Assembly: GCF_040829825.1 (NCBI RefSeq)
Contig: NZ_JBFOLH010000006.1
From: Leadbetterella sp040829825
GTDB lineage: Bacteria; Bacteroidota; Bacteroidia; Cytophagales; Spirosomataceae
Direction: 5' to 3' (one strand)
DNA length: 64,000 bases
The stretch's first letter is position 1, and each line of letters starts with the position of its first letter. Under the pieces are notes generated by a model. The model had not been told where the DNA came from. It worked only from the letters and a program-made list of their open reading frames with translations, and ran no database searches. The translations under genes and the position numbers were made by a program. Shown one piece after another: positions 8,709 to 17,863 of the stretch.

Positions 8709-10061
8709 TTAGTTTATAGCCAGATTTTTGATCTCACCCCTGGCTTTCATTAATTCAATTTCAGCTACTTTGAATTGCAGCAGCGCATCGCTGTAAGCAT
8801 TTTGTGTGCTGGTCAGCTCTGATTCTGCATTGAGCAGGTCGGTCAGGTTGACCAGGCCCAGGCGGAAGTTATTGTTGATGTTGTCATACACTTCTTTGGC
8901 CAGCTCCAGGTTGGCCCGCTGGTTCTGGATAGCTTCAATGCTGTTCTGCATTTGAATTTTGGCATTGTCATAGGCCATTTTCAGGGCGTTGGAGGTCATG
9001 TTGATCTCCTCCTGGTTTTTCAGGATATCCACTTTGGCCTGATCCACCCGGGCTCTTTTGGCGCCACCGTCATAAATCGGGATATGAATGTTTAACGTGA
9101 AATTCAGCGTGCTGTAGTTCAGGGCGTTGCCGGTATACAGGTTGAACCGGTTGCTTTGGGTGTTCTGCATGTACTGGCCGCTGATGGAGGCTGTAGGGAA
9201 GAACTCGGCTCTTTTGGCATCGCGGTTGAGGCCCAGGAGCTGTTCCTGCTTGCGCAGCACCTTAACGCTCAGAAGCGACTCAACGTCCAGCTGAGGATCA
9301 ACCTTCAGGGTAGCTACCAGTGATTCGAGCTTCTGAATGTCTTCATCCGGCAGCACAATGCTCTCTGACATGGGCATGGCCATTGAATATTTCAGCACGT
9401 TTTTCTGAAGCTCAATGGCATTCAACAGCTGGGCTTTCTGGGTTTCGAGATTCACCCGGTTCACTTTGATCCGGTCTACATCGATTTTCCGGCCGAGCCC
9501 GTTTTCGTACAGGCCCTGCAGCACCTCCTGGAGCTTGCTGATGCGCGCCAGGTTGTCATCAATCAGTCCCAGCTTATGCTGGTTCACCAGCACCTGGTAG
9601 TAATTGGTAGCTACCTGCTGAACCACGTTCTCTTCGCTGAGATCCTTCATCAGGTTATAAAATTCAGCACTGCTGCGTGCGGCTTTCAGGCCCGTAAAAA
9701 GCTGCTGGTTATACAGCTGCTGGCTGAGCTGGAGGTTGGTCATGGCGTTCCAGGTTTGTCCTGCCTTGATGGCGATGAACTCGCCCGGTGTACCGCCGAA
9801 AGCCTCTGCAGGCAGTACAAATTGCTGTACCACAGGGTTTAGCGTAATGCTGGAAACGGCGCTCAGCTGGGGTTTGGCACTTGCTCTTGTCTCCTTGACC
9901 ACGTTCAGGCCGTTTTCAATATCCAGGCGTGCCTTTTTGATGGTCTCACTGTTCGCCAGCGAATATTTAATGGCCTCCTGTAAGGTGAGTGTTGTTTGTC
10001 CGTTAGACCGGAGTGCGGAAACCAACAGGAATATCCCCGCAATTAAAATTCTTGATTTCAT
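8709..10061 (-). CDS. TolC-family outer-membrane efflux channel
   Basis: The 450-residue product begins with a Sec signal peptide (cleavage probably after SNG-Q near residue 21) and consists of long amphipathic helices with the internal duplication typical of OEP/TolC proteins (PF02321). Typical landmarks are LTLQEAIKYSLANS at the start of the first repeat and LGLVNLTDLLNAESELT near the C-terminus. It would form the outer-membrane trimer of the efflux complex. It is the first gene of the efflux operon, with a promoter-like box 75 bases upstream and a 224-base gap separating it from the response-regulator gene. Confidence 0.93.
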   Translation of the reverse strand: MKSRILIAGIFLLVSALRSNGQTTLTLQEAIKYSLANSETIKKARLDIENGLNVVKETRASAKPQLSAVSSITLNPVVQQFVLPAEAFGGTPGEFIAIKAGQTWNAMTNLQLSQQLYNQQLFTGLKAARSSAEFYNLMKDLSEENVVQQVATNYYQVLVNQHKLGLIDDNLARISKLQEVLQGLYENGLGRKIDVDRIKVNRVNLETQKAQLLNAIELQKNVLKYSMAMPMSESIVLPDEDIQKLESLVATLKVDPQLDVESLLSVKVLRKQEQLLGLNRDAKRAEFFPTASISGQYMQNTQSNRFNLYTGNALNYSTLNFTLNIHIPIYDGGAKRARVDQAKVDILKNQEEINMTSNALKMAYDNAKIQMQNSIEAIQNQRANLELAKEVYDNINNNFRLGLVNLTDLLNAESELTSTQNAYSDALLQFKVAEIELMKARGEIKNLAIN

Positions 10062-10135
10062 CCAATGAGTGTTTTGTTGAACTGTAAAAACAGTGTTAAT
10101 CAGTTAAGTATAGCTTTATACTGTATTTCGGGGGG

Positions 10136-10166
10136 CAAAGTTCGGTAAGTTTTTTTTCCATAAAAA
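10136..10166 (-). promoter_or_regulatory. Candidate promoter for the TolC-MFP-RND operon
   Basis: On the minus strand the sequence reads TTTT (10163-10166), 19 bases, then GAACTTTG (10136-10143), seven of eight matches to TAnnTTTG. The transcript would have a leader of about 70 bases. A ten-base palindrome CGTTTAAACG at 10175-10184 lies just upstream of the -33 position, a good place for an activator to bind. Confidence 0.4.
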
Positions 10167-10174
10167 TATAAATT

Positions 10175-10201
10175 CGTTTAAACGGACATTTTTGAGTTTG
10201 A
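10175..10201. promoter_or_regulatory. Possible LytTR-type operator upstream of the efflux operon
   Basis: The palindrome CGTTTAAACG lies inside TTCGTTTAAACGG, and a related half-site TGAGTTTGA follows with its GTT core 20 bases on. LytTR regulators bind pairs of nine-base half-sites with a GTT core, usually 21-22 bases apart, so this is close but not exact. The neighbouring gene encodes a LytTR regulator. This is a weak prediction. Confidence 0.25.
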
Positions 10202-10285
10202 AATTCATGGTTACAGGCACAAAGATGACAGCAGCGGGTGACAACCTTATGTCAGCAGGCTGTGCTGATTTTGAACCGGAGAGCT

Positions 10286-11041
10286 TCATTTTCCTTCCAG
10301 CCAGTTCATCAGCGGGGTATGTTTTTCCTTGCTTACGGTGATGGTTTCTTCATGCGGAATGCTCAGGATAAGGGCCAGCTTCCGGGCACCGTAGTTCTCT
10401 ATTGACCGGATGGCGCTGCGGTTCACCAGGTATTGGCGGTTGGCCCGGAAGAAGCCTGAGCCCAGCCTCGACTCCAGGTCATCCAGCGTGCGGGTGATAA
10501 AATACGACTTCTCGTCAAAGGTTTTGAGCAGGATGGTTTCGTTGCGTATACAGATCAGCGCAATGTCTTTTTCAGAAACGGGAATGATCTGGTCTTTGTA
10601 ATGCACCAGTACCGAGGTGATACGGGGGCGCTGATCCAGTGCGTACAACAGGGCCTCCAGGTTATTAGGAGAGGGAGCCAGCATCTTTTTCAGGTTTTTG
10701 TATTTGTCGAGCGCGGTTCTGATGGTATGGACAGAAAACGGCTTCAGGATGTAATCAATACCGTTGGTTTTGAAGGCATTCAGCGCATATTCATCGTAAG
10801 CCGTGCAGAAAATCACCGGGATTTCAGATTTTCTTTCCCGGAAGATCTCGAAGCTGAGACCATCACCCAGCTGGATGTCGGAGAAGATCAGGTCGGCTTC
10901 TACCGGCCCGTTAAAATAATTCAGAGCCTCTTTTACCGAACTCAGCGTGGCCACAATCTCGGCCCCCGGTTCTGAGCGCTGTATGGTTTCTGCCAGGTCT
11001 TCGGCAGTAAGCTTTTCGTCTTCAATGATGATGATTTTCAT
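10286..11041 (-). CDS. LytTR-family response regulator
   Basis: The 251-residue protein has an N-terminal receiver domain with the acidic pocket (IEDE, residues 6-9), phospho-acceptor Asp55 (LIFSDIQLGDG), Thr80 and Lys100-Pro101, followed by a LytTR DNA-binding domain from about residue 150 (ITRTLDDLESRLGSGFFRANRQ, shown here in part). It is the partner of the sensor kinase just upstream: the kinase stop and this start overlap as ATGA (11038-11041), so the two are translationally coupled. The efflux operon lies immediately downstream on the same strand and is the probable target, by position only. Confidence 0.93.
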   Translation of the reverse strand: MKIIIIEDEKLTAEDLAETIQRSEPGAEIVATLSSVKEALNYFNGPVEADLIFSDIQLGDGLSFEIFRERKSEIPVIFCTAYDEYALNAFKTNGIDYILKPFSVHTIRTALDKYKNLKKMLAPSPNNLEALLYALDQRPRITSVLVHYKDQIIPVSEKDIALICIRNETILLKTFDEKSYFITRTLDDLESRLGSGFFRANRQYLVNRSAIRSIENYGARKLALILSIPHEETITVSKEKHTPLMNWLEGK

Positions 11042-12138
11042 AATTCTACGGTTTCAATGGTGGGAGATAGCAGGTTTTCGGCATCGAGAAGCTTGATCTT
11101 TACAATAAATTCCTCCCGGTTTTCGATGATCTGAACGGTGTCTCCCGAAAGAATCCGGTACCGTTCGGAAAGATTGCTGAGTCCGTTCCCGGTAGACTCC
11201 GACAACGACCTCTTGGGTTGCAGGTTATTTTTTACTTCGACCCATCCGCCGGTATCCGAGATCTGTATATGCAGGGGCGAAACGGCGGTTAATTCATTGT
11301 GCTTGATGGCATTTTCCAGCAGGGGCTGCAGCGAAAAAACAGGCAGGTAACCGGCCTCTTTATCGGTAATATTCACCTCGTAACGAAGCGCATTCCCGAA
11401 GCGGATCTTCTGCATCTCCATGTAATCGTGGCAGATTTTCAATTCTTCTGCCAGCGGAACCAGCACTTTTTTGTTCTGGGTGACCGAAGCCCGCAGGAAA
11501 TCGGAAAGGCTGATCAGGTATTCTTCAGCCGTATCCGGGTATTTCCGGATCAGCGATTTGAGTACATTCAGCGCATTGAAAAGAAAATGCGGCTGGATCT
11601 GCTGCCGCAATAGCTGGTTGACGGTTTCGGCATTGACTGTACGCAGGTGCGAGTTTTCCAGGTCTACCTTTACCTTCATATCCTGGAGAATAATAAAATT
11701 ATGCAGGAAATAGGTCATGGTATAAATGACCGTGCTGGCAATAAAAAAGAAAAGGTATATCCAATTGCCCAGCCGGGCCATTTCTTCACGAACAAATACG
11801 GCCGATATAAAACCTTTGTCGACCAGGTAAGCATACAGGAAATGGAACCCGAAGAAAATAGCGGTTGTGCAAATAACGCCGCAGAGAAAATGCTGTTTGT
11901 TGTTGATCGATACGTAGCTGTCGCGGAGCGGGCTTTTGTTGTAAAACCCTTTGAGCAGGCAGAGGTTAAGCAGGCTGAAACTGTAAAAAAGCAGGAAATT
12001 GCTTATCACCCGGTATATGACCGAAGACCAGATCTCTTCCTGCATAAAAGACCCCAGAAAAGAAATCAGCGAAACCGTGAGGGCAAAGACGAAGCTGTAT
12101 TTCAGAATATTGTGAACAGGAATTTCATAATCTTTCAT
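11038..12138 (-). CDS. Sensor histidine kinase, LytS/YehU type
   Basis: The 366-residue inner-membrane kinase has four predicted membrane segments (residues ~14-150), a short linker, the His_kinase domain (PF06580) with the phospho-acceptor motif QPHFLFNALN, and a C-terminal ATPase region with the N-box LLENAIKHNE and the glycine box STGNGLSNLSERY. I place the start at ATG 12138. The longer frame begins with TTG at 12156, but that codon lies within the spacer and -7 box of a good promoter (12143-12173), so it would not be in the transcript. It is coupled by a four-base overlap to the LytTR regulator. Confidence 0.92.
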   Translation of the reverse strand: MKDYEIPVHNILKYSFVFALTVSLISFLGSFMQEEIWSSVIYRVISNFLLFYSFSLLNLCLLKGFYNKSPLRDSYVSINNKQHFLCGVICTTAIFFGFHFLYAYLVDKGFISAVFVREEMARLGNWIYLFFFIASTVIYTMTYFLHNFIILQDMKVKVDLENSHLRTVNAETVNQLLRQQIQPHFLFNALNVLKSLIRKYPDTAEEYLISLSDFLRASVTQNKKVLVPLAEELKICHDYMEMQKIRFGNALRYEVNITDKEAGYLPVFSLQPLLENAIKHNELTAVSPLHIQISDTGGWVEVKNNLQPKRSLSESTGNGLSNLSERYRILSGDTVQIIENREEFIVKIKLLDAENLLSPTIETVEL

Positions 12139-12142
12139 ACGG

Positions 12143-12173
12143 CAAAGGTACAGCAATAGCTCCGGCCGGTAAA
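12143..12173 (-). promoter_or_regulatory. Promoter of the two-component operon; leaderless or near-leaderless mRNA
   Basis: Minus-strand TTTA (12170-12173), exactly 19 bases, then a perfect TACCTTTG (12143-12150). The start codon at 12138 is only four bases downstream of the box, so transcription would start at or within a base or two of the ATG. Confidence 0.65.
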
Positions 12174-12381
12174 GTATATTTGTTGCAAAGCGGACAAAAC
12201 CGGCTGTGAGTCAACCGGGTGGCAGAGGCAGGAGGGAAGACACGGAGCAGGCTCTTTTTACCGGCATATTCTTAAAAATTTAGTTACTATTGCCTGCTCT
12301 TCTGAATTATTTGTAAATTACGGCCGGTTCCGGTGCTACACAAAATGTCCGGAGAACATGTAAACAACCAACATTTCAGAC

Positions 12382-15195
12382 ATGAAACGACAAATCATCT
12401 GCCTGGTACTCATTTCACTGGTAAGCTCGTGGACATTTGCGCAAAAAATTGATTTATCCGATAAGCTACCCATGGACCCCGCCGTGAGAACAGGAAAGCT
12501 GCCTAACGGGCTCACCTATTACATCCGGAAAAATACCGAACCTAAAAACCGGGCGGAGCTCCGGCTGGTGGTTAAGGCAGGGTCTATCCTTGAAACGGAA
12601 GAGCAACGCGGACTTGCCCATTTTATGGAGCACATGAATTTTAACGGCACCACGAATTTCCCCAAAAATGAGCTGGTGAATTTCCTGGAGAAAAGCGGGA
12701 TCAAGTTTGGCGCCGACCTCAATGCCTATACCGGGTTTGATGAAACCGTATATATGCTGCCTGTACCTACCGATACCCTCGGCAAGCTGGAAAAATACCT
12801 TTCCGTACTGGCCGACTGGTCGGGTAACGCTACCCTGGATCCGGCCGAGATCGACAAAGAGCGGGGAGTGATCATGGAGGAAGCCCGCCTGGGGAAAGGA
12901 GCCGGGCAGCGCATCAATGATAAGCTCTACCCCGTGGTATTCCGGGGCTCGCGCTATGCCGAACGTTTGCCGATAGGGCTGGAAAATGTTATCCTGCATG
13001 CGCCGTATGACCAGTTTAAGAAATTTAAGGAAGAGTGGTACCGGCCTAACCTGCAGGCTGTGGTGGCGGTAGGTGATTTTGACCCGGCCGTGGTGGAAGG
13101 CATGATCAAAAAGCTTTTCAGCGGGTTTAAAAACCCGGCAAAACCCCGGCCGAGAACCCGGTACACCGTGCCGCTGTCAGGTGGAACAGATGCCGTGGTG
13201 ATCACCGACAAGGAACAACCTTACAGTATGGTGCAGCTCTTCTACCTGCAGCCCGAACGGAAGGAGATCACGGCTGCCAACCGCCGCGAAGCCATCATTC
13301 GTTCGCTGTTTAATACCATGATCAGCCGAAGGCTGAGCGAGCTGCAGCAGAAGGCTGATCCGCCTTTCCAGTTCGGAATGAGCGGTTATTCTTCTTTCCT
13401 GGCCGGGCTGGATGCCCTGAACGCAATAGCCGTAGCCAAAGGAAACGACGTGGAGAAAGCCCTGATCGCTGTGCTGGATGAAAATCATCGGGCCGCTCAG
13501 TTCGGCTTTACCGGGGGTGAGCTTGAAAGAGCAAAACTGTCGTACAAAACCGGTGTGGAAAAGCAGTTTGCCGAGAGAGATAAGACGAGGTCGGCTTCGT
13601 ATGTGGATGAGCTGGTGCAATGTTTTCTTGATGACGTGGTGATGACCGATATTTCGTACGATAAGGCCTTTGTTGACCAATACCTCGACGGCATCGGGCT
13701 GGAAGAGGTGAACGCCTTTGTAAAGCAGGTCATCACCAAAGAAAACCGGGTACTGGCCCTGATCGGGCCTGAAGCGGCCAAAGATGCCCTGCCCGGGCCA
13801 GACCGCTTAAAGCAATTGCTGGATAACACCGGTTCAGCCGTTACCGCCTATGTGGATGAGGCTGTGGCCGCATCGCTGGTAGAGAAAATTCCGGCACCGG
13901 GAAAGATCCGTTCGGAAAAACAGGTGCCGGAAGTGGGTGTCACCGAGCTCATTTTTGAGAACGGGGTGAAGGTCAACCTGAAGCCTACCGACTTTAAGAA
14001 CGATGAGATCGTATTTCGCGGAAGCCGGTGGGGAGGCACCTCGCTGTATCCGGATGCAGAAGCCGATAACGCAACGTACGCTTCCTTTGTAGCTTCAAAC
14101 AGCGGAAACGGGAACCTGACCGTGCCGCAGCTTACTAAATTTATGGCAGGCAAGGTGGCACGCGTCAATGTTACGATAGGAAATATCTCGGAAAATATCT
14201 CGGGCATGGCCAGCGTGAAAGACTTCGAGACCGCGCTTCAGCTGCTATATAATAAATTTACGAACAATCACCTCGACAAAGAGGTGGTTGCCGGAGCCAT
14301 AGGAAACCAGCGCGACTACCTGGCCAACCTGGAAGCCACCCCCACACCGGAAAAGGTGTACAGCGACACGCTTCAGTCGGTTATTTACAATCATAACCCC
14401 CGTGTGCGACCCATGACCTCTGCGCGCTGGGCAGCCCTTGACCCTGAACGGTCTATGGAGATTTTCAAAGAACGTTTCGCCGATGCGTCAGGCTTTGAGT
14501 TCACTTTTGCAGGAAACTTTGATGTGGAAAAGATGAAACTCCTGCTGGCCGTTTATCTCGGAAGTCTGCCGTCAACCGGTAAAAAACCGGCTTATAAAGA
14601 CCTGGGCCTGTACCCGGCAGAAGGAAAAATAGCCAAAACCGTGAAAAAGGGAAGCGAAGACAAGGCCAATGTTACCCTGATCTTGTCCGGTGAATATGCG
14701 GCAAACGATACCGACGAGCTGTTGCTTTCGGCAGTAGGGGAGATCCTGCAGATCAAGCTGACCGAGAAGCTGCGCGAGGAAGAAGGCGGGGTATACTCGC
14801 CGTATGCCAGCATGCGGTATAACCGGTTCCCGTCGGCCCGCTACCAGCTGATAGTAGGTTTCGGCTGTGCTCCGGCCAATGTGGAGAAGCTGGTAGCCCT
14901 TACGCTGGAAGAGATCCGGAAAATCCGGGAAAACGGGGGCTCCCGCGAAGACATTGAAAAGTATGTCAGTAACGAAAAGCTGAATTTCCAGACCAACCTG
15001 AAAAATAATAATTACTGGGTAAGCGCGTTAGCCGATAAATACCAGAAGGACGGCGACATCCGGACCATCCCGTATGCCGATAAAAACCTGGAAAAAGTAA
15101 CGGTGGAAAGTACGCGGGCGATTGCGCAGAAATACCTGGAGGGTGAAAACTTTATCCGTGTGGTACTTTTGCCGGAAAACACCCCTCCCCATTAA
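12382..15195 (+). CDS. M16-family zinc metalloprotease (pitrilysin type), exported
   Basis: At 937 residues this is a two-half M16 protease with a Sec signal peptide (about 20 residues, ending WTFAQ). The first half carries the zinc motif HFMEH (residues 80-84), the inverted HxxEH site, and a downstream helix with DKERGVIMEEARLG that supplies the third zinc-binding Glu. The second half (from about residue 515) is the inactive-type partner domain. Such proteins degrade peptides in a closed chamber; here most likely in the periplasm or at the cell surface. The thioredoxin-like gene begins 13 bases downstream, suggesting one transcript. Confidence 0.93.
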   Translation: MKRQIICLVLISLVSSWTFAQKIDLSDKLPMDPAVRTGKLPNGLTYYIRKNTEPKNRAELRLVVKAGSILETEEQRGLAHFMEHMNFNGTTNFPKNELVNFLEKSGIKFGADLNAYTGFDETVYMLPVPTDTLGKLEKYLSVLADWSGNATLDPAEIDKERGVIMEEARLGKGAGQRINDKLYPVVFRGSRYAERLPIGLENVILHAPYDQFKKFKEEWYRPNLQAVVAVGDFDPAVVEGMIKKLFSGFKNPAKPRPRTRYTVPLSGGTDAVVITDKEQPYSMVQLFYLQPERKEITAANRREAIIRSLFNTMISRRLSELQQKADPPFQFGMSGYSSFLAGLDALNAIAVAKGNDVEKALIAVLDENHRAAQFGFTGGELERAKLSYKTGVEKQFAERDKTRSASYVDELVQCFLDDVVMTDISYDKAFVDQYLDGIGLEEVNAFVKQVITKENRVLALIGPEAAKDALPGPDRLKQLLDNTGSAVTAYVDEAVAASLVEKIPAPGKIRSEKQVPEVGVTELIFENGVKVNLKPTDFKNDEIVFRGSRWGGTSLYPDAEADNATYASFVASNSGNGNLTVPQLTKFMAGKVARVNVTIGNISENISGMASVKDFETALQLLYNKFTNNHLDKEVVAGAIGNQRDYLANLEATPTPEKVYSDTLQSVIYNHNPRVRPMTSARWAALDPERSMEIFKERFADASGFEFTFAGNFDVEKMKLLLAVYLGSLPSTGKKPAYKDLGLYPAEGKIAKTVKKGSEDKANVTLILSGEYAANDTDELLLSAVGEILQIKLTEKLREEEGGVYSPYASMRYNRFPSARYQLIVGFGCAPANVEKLVALTLEEIRKIRENGGSREDIEKYVSNEKLNFQTNLKNNNYWVSALADKYQKDGDIRTIPYADKNLEKVTVESTRAIAQKYLEGENFIRVVLLPENTPPH

Positions 15196-15208
15196 ACCCT
15201 TTTTAACT

Positions 15209-15772
15209 ATGGCACTTACAGCATCCAATATGATGAACTTAGGGACAGCGGCGCCTGGCTTCTGTCTGCCGGATGTCATTAGCGGGAAAGAGCTTTCGCT
15301 CGAAGAGCTCCGGGGTACAAAAGGTACGCTCATCATGTTTATTTGTAACCATTGTCCCTATGTGATCCATGTAATGCCGGAGATCATCCGCCTGGCCGCC
15401 GATTACCGGTCACAGGGCATCGGGTTGGTGGCCATCAGCTCGAACGATGTGGTGGCGTATCCCGAAGACTCCCCGGGGAAAATGAAGGAATTTGCCGGCA
15501 CCTGGGAAATGGCGTTTCCGTACCTGTACGATGAAACGCAGCAGGTGGCCCGGGCTTATGATGCTGCCTGTACGCCTGATTTCTATTTGTTTGACAGCGA
15601 GTTAAAGCTGGCTTATCGTGGCCGGCTTGATGAGTCGCGGCCGCGGGTGGAGAACCCGAAACCCCTGACCGGGAAAGACCTGAGAGGAGCGCTGAATGCG
15701 CTTTTGTCGGGTCAGCTTCTCTCCGAAATCCAGTTTCCGAGCATGGGTTGCAATATCAAATGGAAGAGCTAG
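15209..15772 (+). CDS. Thioredoxin family protein (AhpC/TSA-like fold)
   Basis: The 187-residue protein has a thioredoxin/peroxiredoxin fold with the site CNHC at residues 46-49 (IMFICNHCPYV), matching the group annotated as thioredoxin family proteins with C-x-H-C sites. There is no signal peptide, so it is probably cytoplasmic. I use ATG 15209, 13 bases after the M16 protease stop; the longer frame from 15122 would run inside that gene and adds no homologous sequence. Its last four bases overlap the convergent WbsX-like gene. Confidence 0.87.
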   Translation: MALTASNMMNLGTAAPGFCLPDVISGKELSLEELRGTKGTLIMFICNHCPYVIHVMPEIIRLAADYRSQGIGLVAISSNDVVAYPEDSPGKMKEFAGTWEMAFPYLYDETQQVARAYDAACTPDFYLFDSELKLAYRGRLDESRPRVENPKPLTGKDLRGALNALLSGQLLSEIQFPSMGCNIKWKS

Positions 15773-16851
15773 CTTTTGTTGCCAAAAACCTCCTGTACGG
15801 CTTTGAGGAAGTCCCGGCCGAATTTTACGCAGGGTTCAAGGTGGTTGCCCTCGGCCCACTCGTTCCAGGAGTTGACAAAAACAATCTGCTCTTCTTCCGG
15901 GAAATCTTTTACATCGTTCAGGGCATCAACCAGTGATGCTTTAAAGTCTTCCACGTTCTGGTTGGCCAGGATCACGGCATTTTTCCCTTTCCTTGCCGTG
16001 TTATCAAACCCCACCATGGGGCAGGGGAAACCTTTGTACCGGATCTTGTGGATACGGGCCCTTTCTTTGTACTGCTTATAATCGTATACTTTCAACGTAG
16101 GGTTAAGAATGCCCTGCATCAGGTTCCGGATCATCCGTTTGGGGGTGAAGCCGTCTATCCAGAACTCCGACAACAGGTTATGGCGGGTCTGGAAATGAAT
16201 GGCGCAGTCGAAACCGATATCTGCCGGGTTTTTATCCGGGTCGTGCGAGTTGCTCCCCACAAAATAAGGTTTCGGGATCCCGTTTTCCCGGCACACCTCT
16301 TCAAAAATGGCAATCATACGAGGGGCATCCGGGAGATCAAAAGGCTTGTAGACCAGGAACAGGGGGCGCCCGTTGATCTTGATATATCTTTCGTCTTTGA
16401 ATGAACTCACCAGCCACTCGGCATGTGCGCGGTGGTCTTCATCGCTGTATTTCTGTTCGATCAGCTTGACACTTTCCTGCTCTTTGCCTTCCCACCGCCG
16501 CGACCAGCTTTCGTTGGCCCAGAAGTAGCAGAAAGGAAAATCGGGCTTCCCGGAGGCAAGCACTTCATCAATGGGCTGATGGAGCAGTCTTTTTCCTGAA
16601 AACCAGTAATGGTAATAGCAGAAACCGTCTATACCGTATTCACGGGCCATTTGCGCCTGGGCCTCGCGGGTTTCCGGTACTCTTAAATCATAATAGCCGT
16701 TATCGGTGGGAAGCTGAGGCTGGTAATGCCCTTTAAACAGGGGCCGGGCCGCTGAAACATTGGTCCATTCTGTAAATCCTTTCCCCCACCAGGCGTCATT
16801 TTCAGGAACAGGATGGTACTGCGGCAAATAAATTGCTAAGGCTTTTGGCAT
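15769..16851 (-). CDS. WbsX-like glycosyltransferase / GH99-like domain protein
   Basis: The 360-residue product matches the Glyco_tran_WbsX family (PF14307): the N-terminal YLPQYHPVPENDAWWGKGF, TEWTNVSAARPLF, the central FCYYHYWFSGKRLL and C-terminal FVNSWNEWAEGNHLEP are all hallmarks. Members sit in O-antigen and capsule loci and have a GH99-like barrel; whether they build or trim glycan is not settled. Here it follows directly on a 2OG-Fe(II) oxygenase gene with no gap (16852/16851), so the two are one transcription unit, probably acting on a surface polysaccharide. Confidence 0.87.
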   Translation of the reverse strand: MPKALAIYLPQYHPVPENDAWWGKGFTEWTNVSAARPLFKGHYQPQLPTDNGYYDLRVPETREAQAQMAREYGIDGFCYYHYWFSGKRLLHQPIDEVLASGKPDFPFCYFWANESWSRRWEGKEQESVKLIEQKYSDEDHRAHAEWLVSSFKDERYIKINGRPLFLVYKPFDLPDAPRMIAIFEEVCRENGIPKPYFVGSNSHDPDKNPADIGFDCAIHFQTRHNLLSEFWIDGFTPKRMIRNLMQGILNPTLKVYDYKQYKERARIHKIRYKGFPCPMVGFDNTARKGKNAVILANQNVEDFKASLVDALNDVKDFPEEEQIVFVNSWNEWAEGNHLEPCVKFGRDFLKAVQEVFGNKS

Positions 16852-17691
16852 TTACTTTTTCAAAAGATTAGTTACGAACGGAGGCAGCACCTGGCCTACT
16901 AACCAGTTAAAGTTCTTCTTCACTTTTACTCCATCATAATTATCCCTGTTGAACTGTATTCCTTCCGGAATTTTCTCTCCCGGCCGTGCCAGGAAGAGCG
17001 TGGATTTTTTACCGGGCATGATTTCTCCTTCGGGCCGGCCTACCGTAAAGTAGAAGAGGCCGATGGATTTCCGGCTCATACCTTCCGGGCAGCTGATGAT
17101 CTCCGGAATGCCGTGGTAATTGTAATCCGTAACATCAAAAACGACGAGGCGGTTAAACAGCGGTGCTATTTTTACTTCGCAGCGGGTCATGTCGGTATCC
17201 CAGAGTTCCAGGTCGCCGTTGTATTCAGGTTTCCAGTCTTTATTCAGGTAGAGTATAGCATTGATACGCCGGGAAAGATGCGGAAGCTTCCCGTGCATGT
17301 TGAAGTCGGCATGTACTCCCAGTTTGCCTCCGCGTTTCAGCTGGTGAAGCCCGCCACCCACAAAATAGGGGTCAGGCATAAGGTTTTTGATGCCGGTAAG
17401 CGTTTCCAGGAAATAGATGAAAGGGGCAGAATTGAACTGGTATAGCAACCGGGAAGTAAAGTCGGAAACTTTCTCTTCTCCCTGGGCTTCCAGTTTGCCC
17501 TCAAAATAATTTTCGTATTCTTTCCAGATTTTCACCTCCGGACTGGGGAATTCAGCCAGAACCTGTTCCAGGGGTTCCGGATCCATAAAGTTATCAATAG
17601 CAATGTGTGGAAAGGGTTGGGCGCTTTTGTATTCTTTTGCTTTTGATCTGGCAAGTTTTTCCAGCTCCCCTGTATTGAAATATAACTTCAT
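16852..17691 (-). CDS. 2-oxoglutarate/Fe(II)-dependent oxygenase
   Basis: The 279-residue protein has the double-stranded beta-helix core of the 2OG-Fe(II) oxygenase superfamily (PF13640 type). Iron ligands are visible as His127-x-Asp129 (GVHADFNMHG) and His193 (NYHGIPE), with Arg207 as the likely 2-oxoglutarate contact. Relatives occur beside glycosyltransferases in polysaccharide loci and may hydroxylate a sugar or its carrier; the substrate is unknown. The start is taken as ATG 17691, four codons inside the longer frame. A TATATTTG box lies 65 bases upstream. Confidence 0.83.
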   Translation of the reverse strand: MKLYFNTGELEKLARSKAKEYKSAQPFPHIAIDNFMDPEPLEQVLAEFPSPEVKIWKEYENYFEGKLEAQGEEKVSDFTSRLLYQFNSAPFIYFLETLTGIKNLMPDPYFVGGGLHQLKRGGKLGVHADFNMHGKLPHLSRRINAILYLNKDWKPEYNGDLELWDTDMTRCEVKIAPLFNRLVVFDVTDYNYHGIPEIISCPEGMSRKSIGLFYFTVGRPEGEIMPGKKSTLFLARPGEKIPEGIQFNRDNYDGVKVKKNFNWLVGQVLPPFVTNLLKK

Positions 17692-17756
17692 CTGAATCAG
17701 CAAAAATCTGGTAATCGGATAGACTTTAAAAAAAGTGTTTTCCGTGTTTCAAACGA

Positions 17757-17764
17757 CAAATATA
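17757..17764 (-). promoter_or_regulatory. Promoter -7 box (TATATTTG) for the oxygenase-WbsX pair
   Basis: Perfect TAnnTTTG match on the minus strand in the 172-base gap between the ABC exporter stop and the oxygenase start. No clear -33 TTTG. Confidence 0.5.
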
Positions 17765-17863
17765 CAATTTAAAAAGTGATTGCACTCATTAAAAACAACT
17801 TAAATAATTGGATTTCCTTCTGATGGTCAGGGGTAATTATTGCTTTTGGTCTTCGGAAACGGC

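Noticed and set aside
12139..12156. Extended histidine kinase start at TTG 12156
   Set aside because: The codons overlap a -7 box and spacer of a good promoter, and the extra residues are not needed for the first membrane segment.
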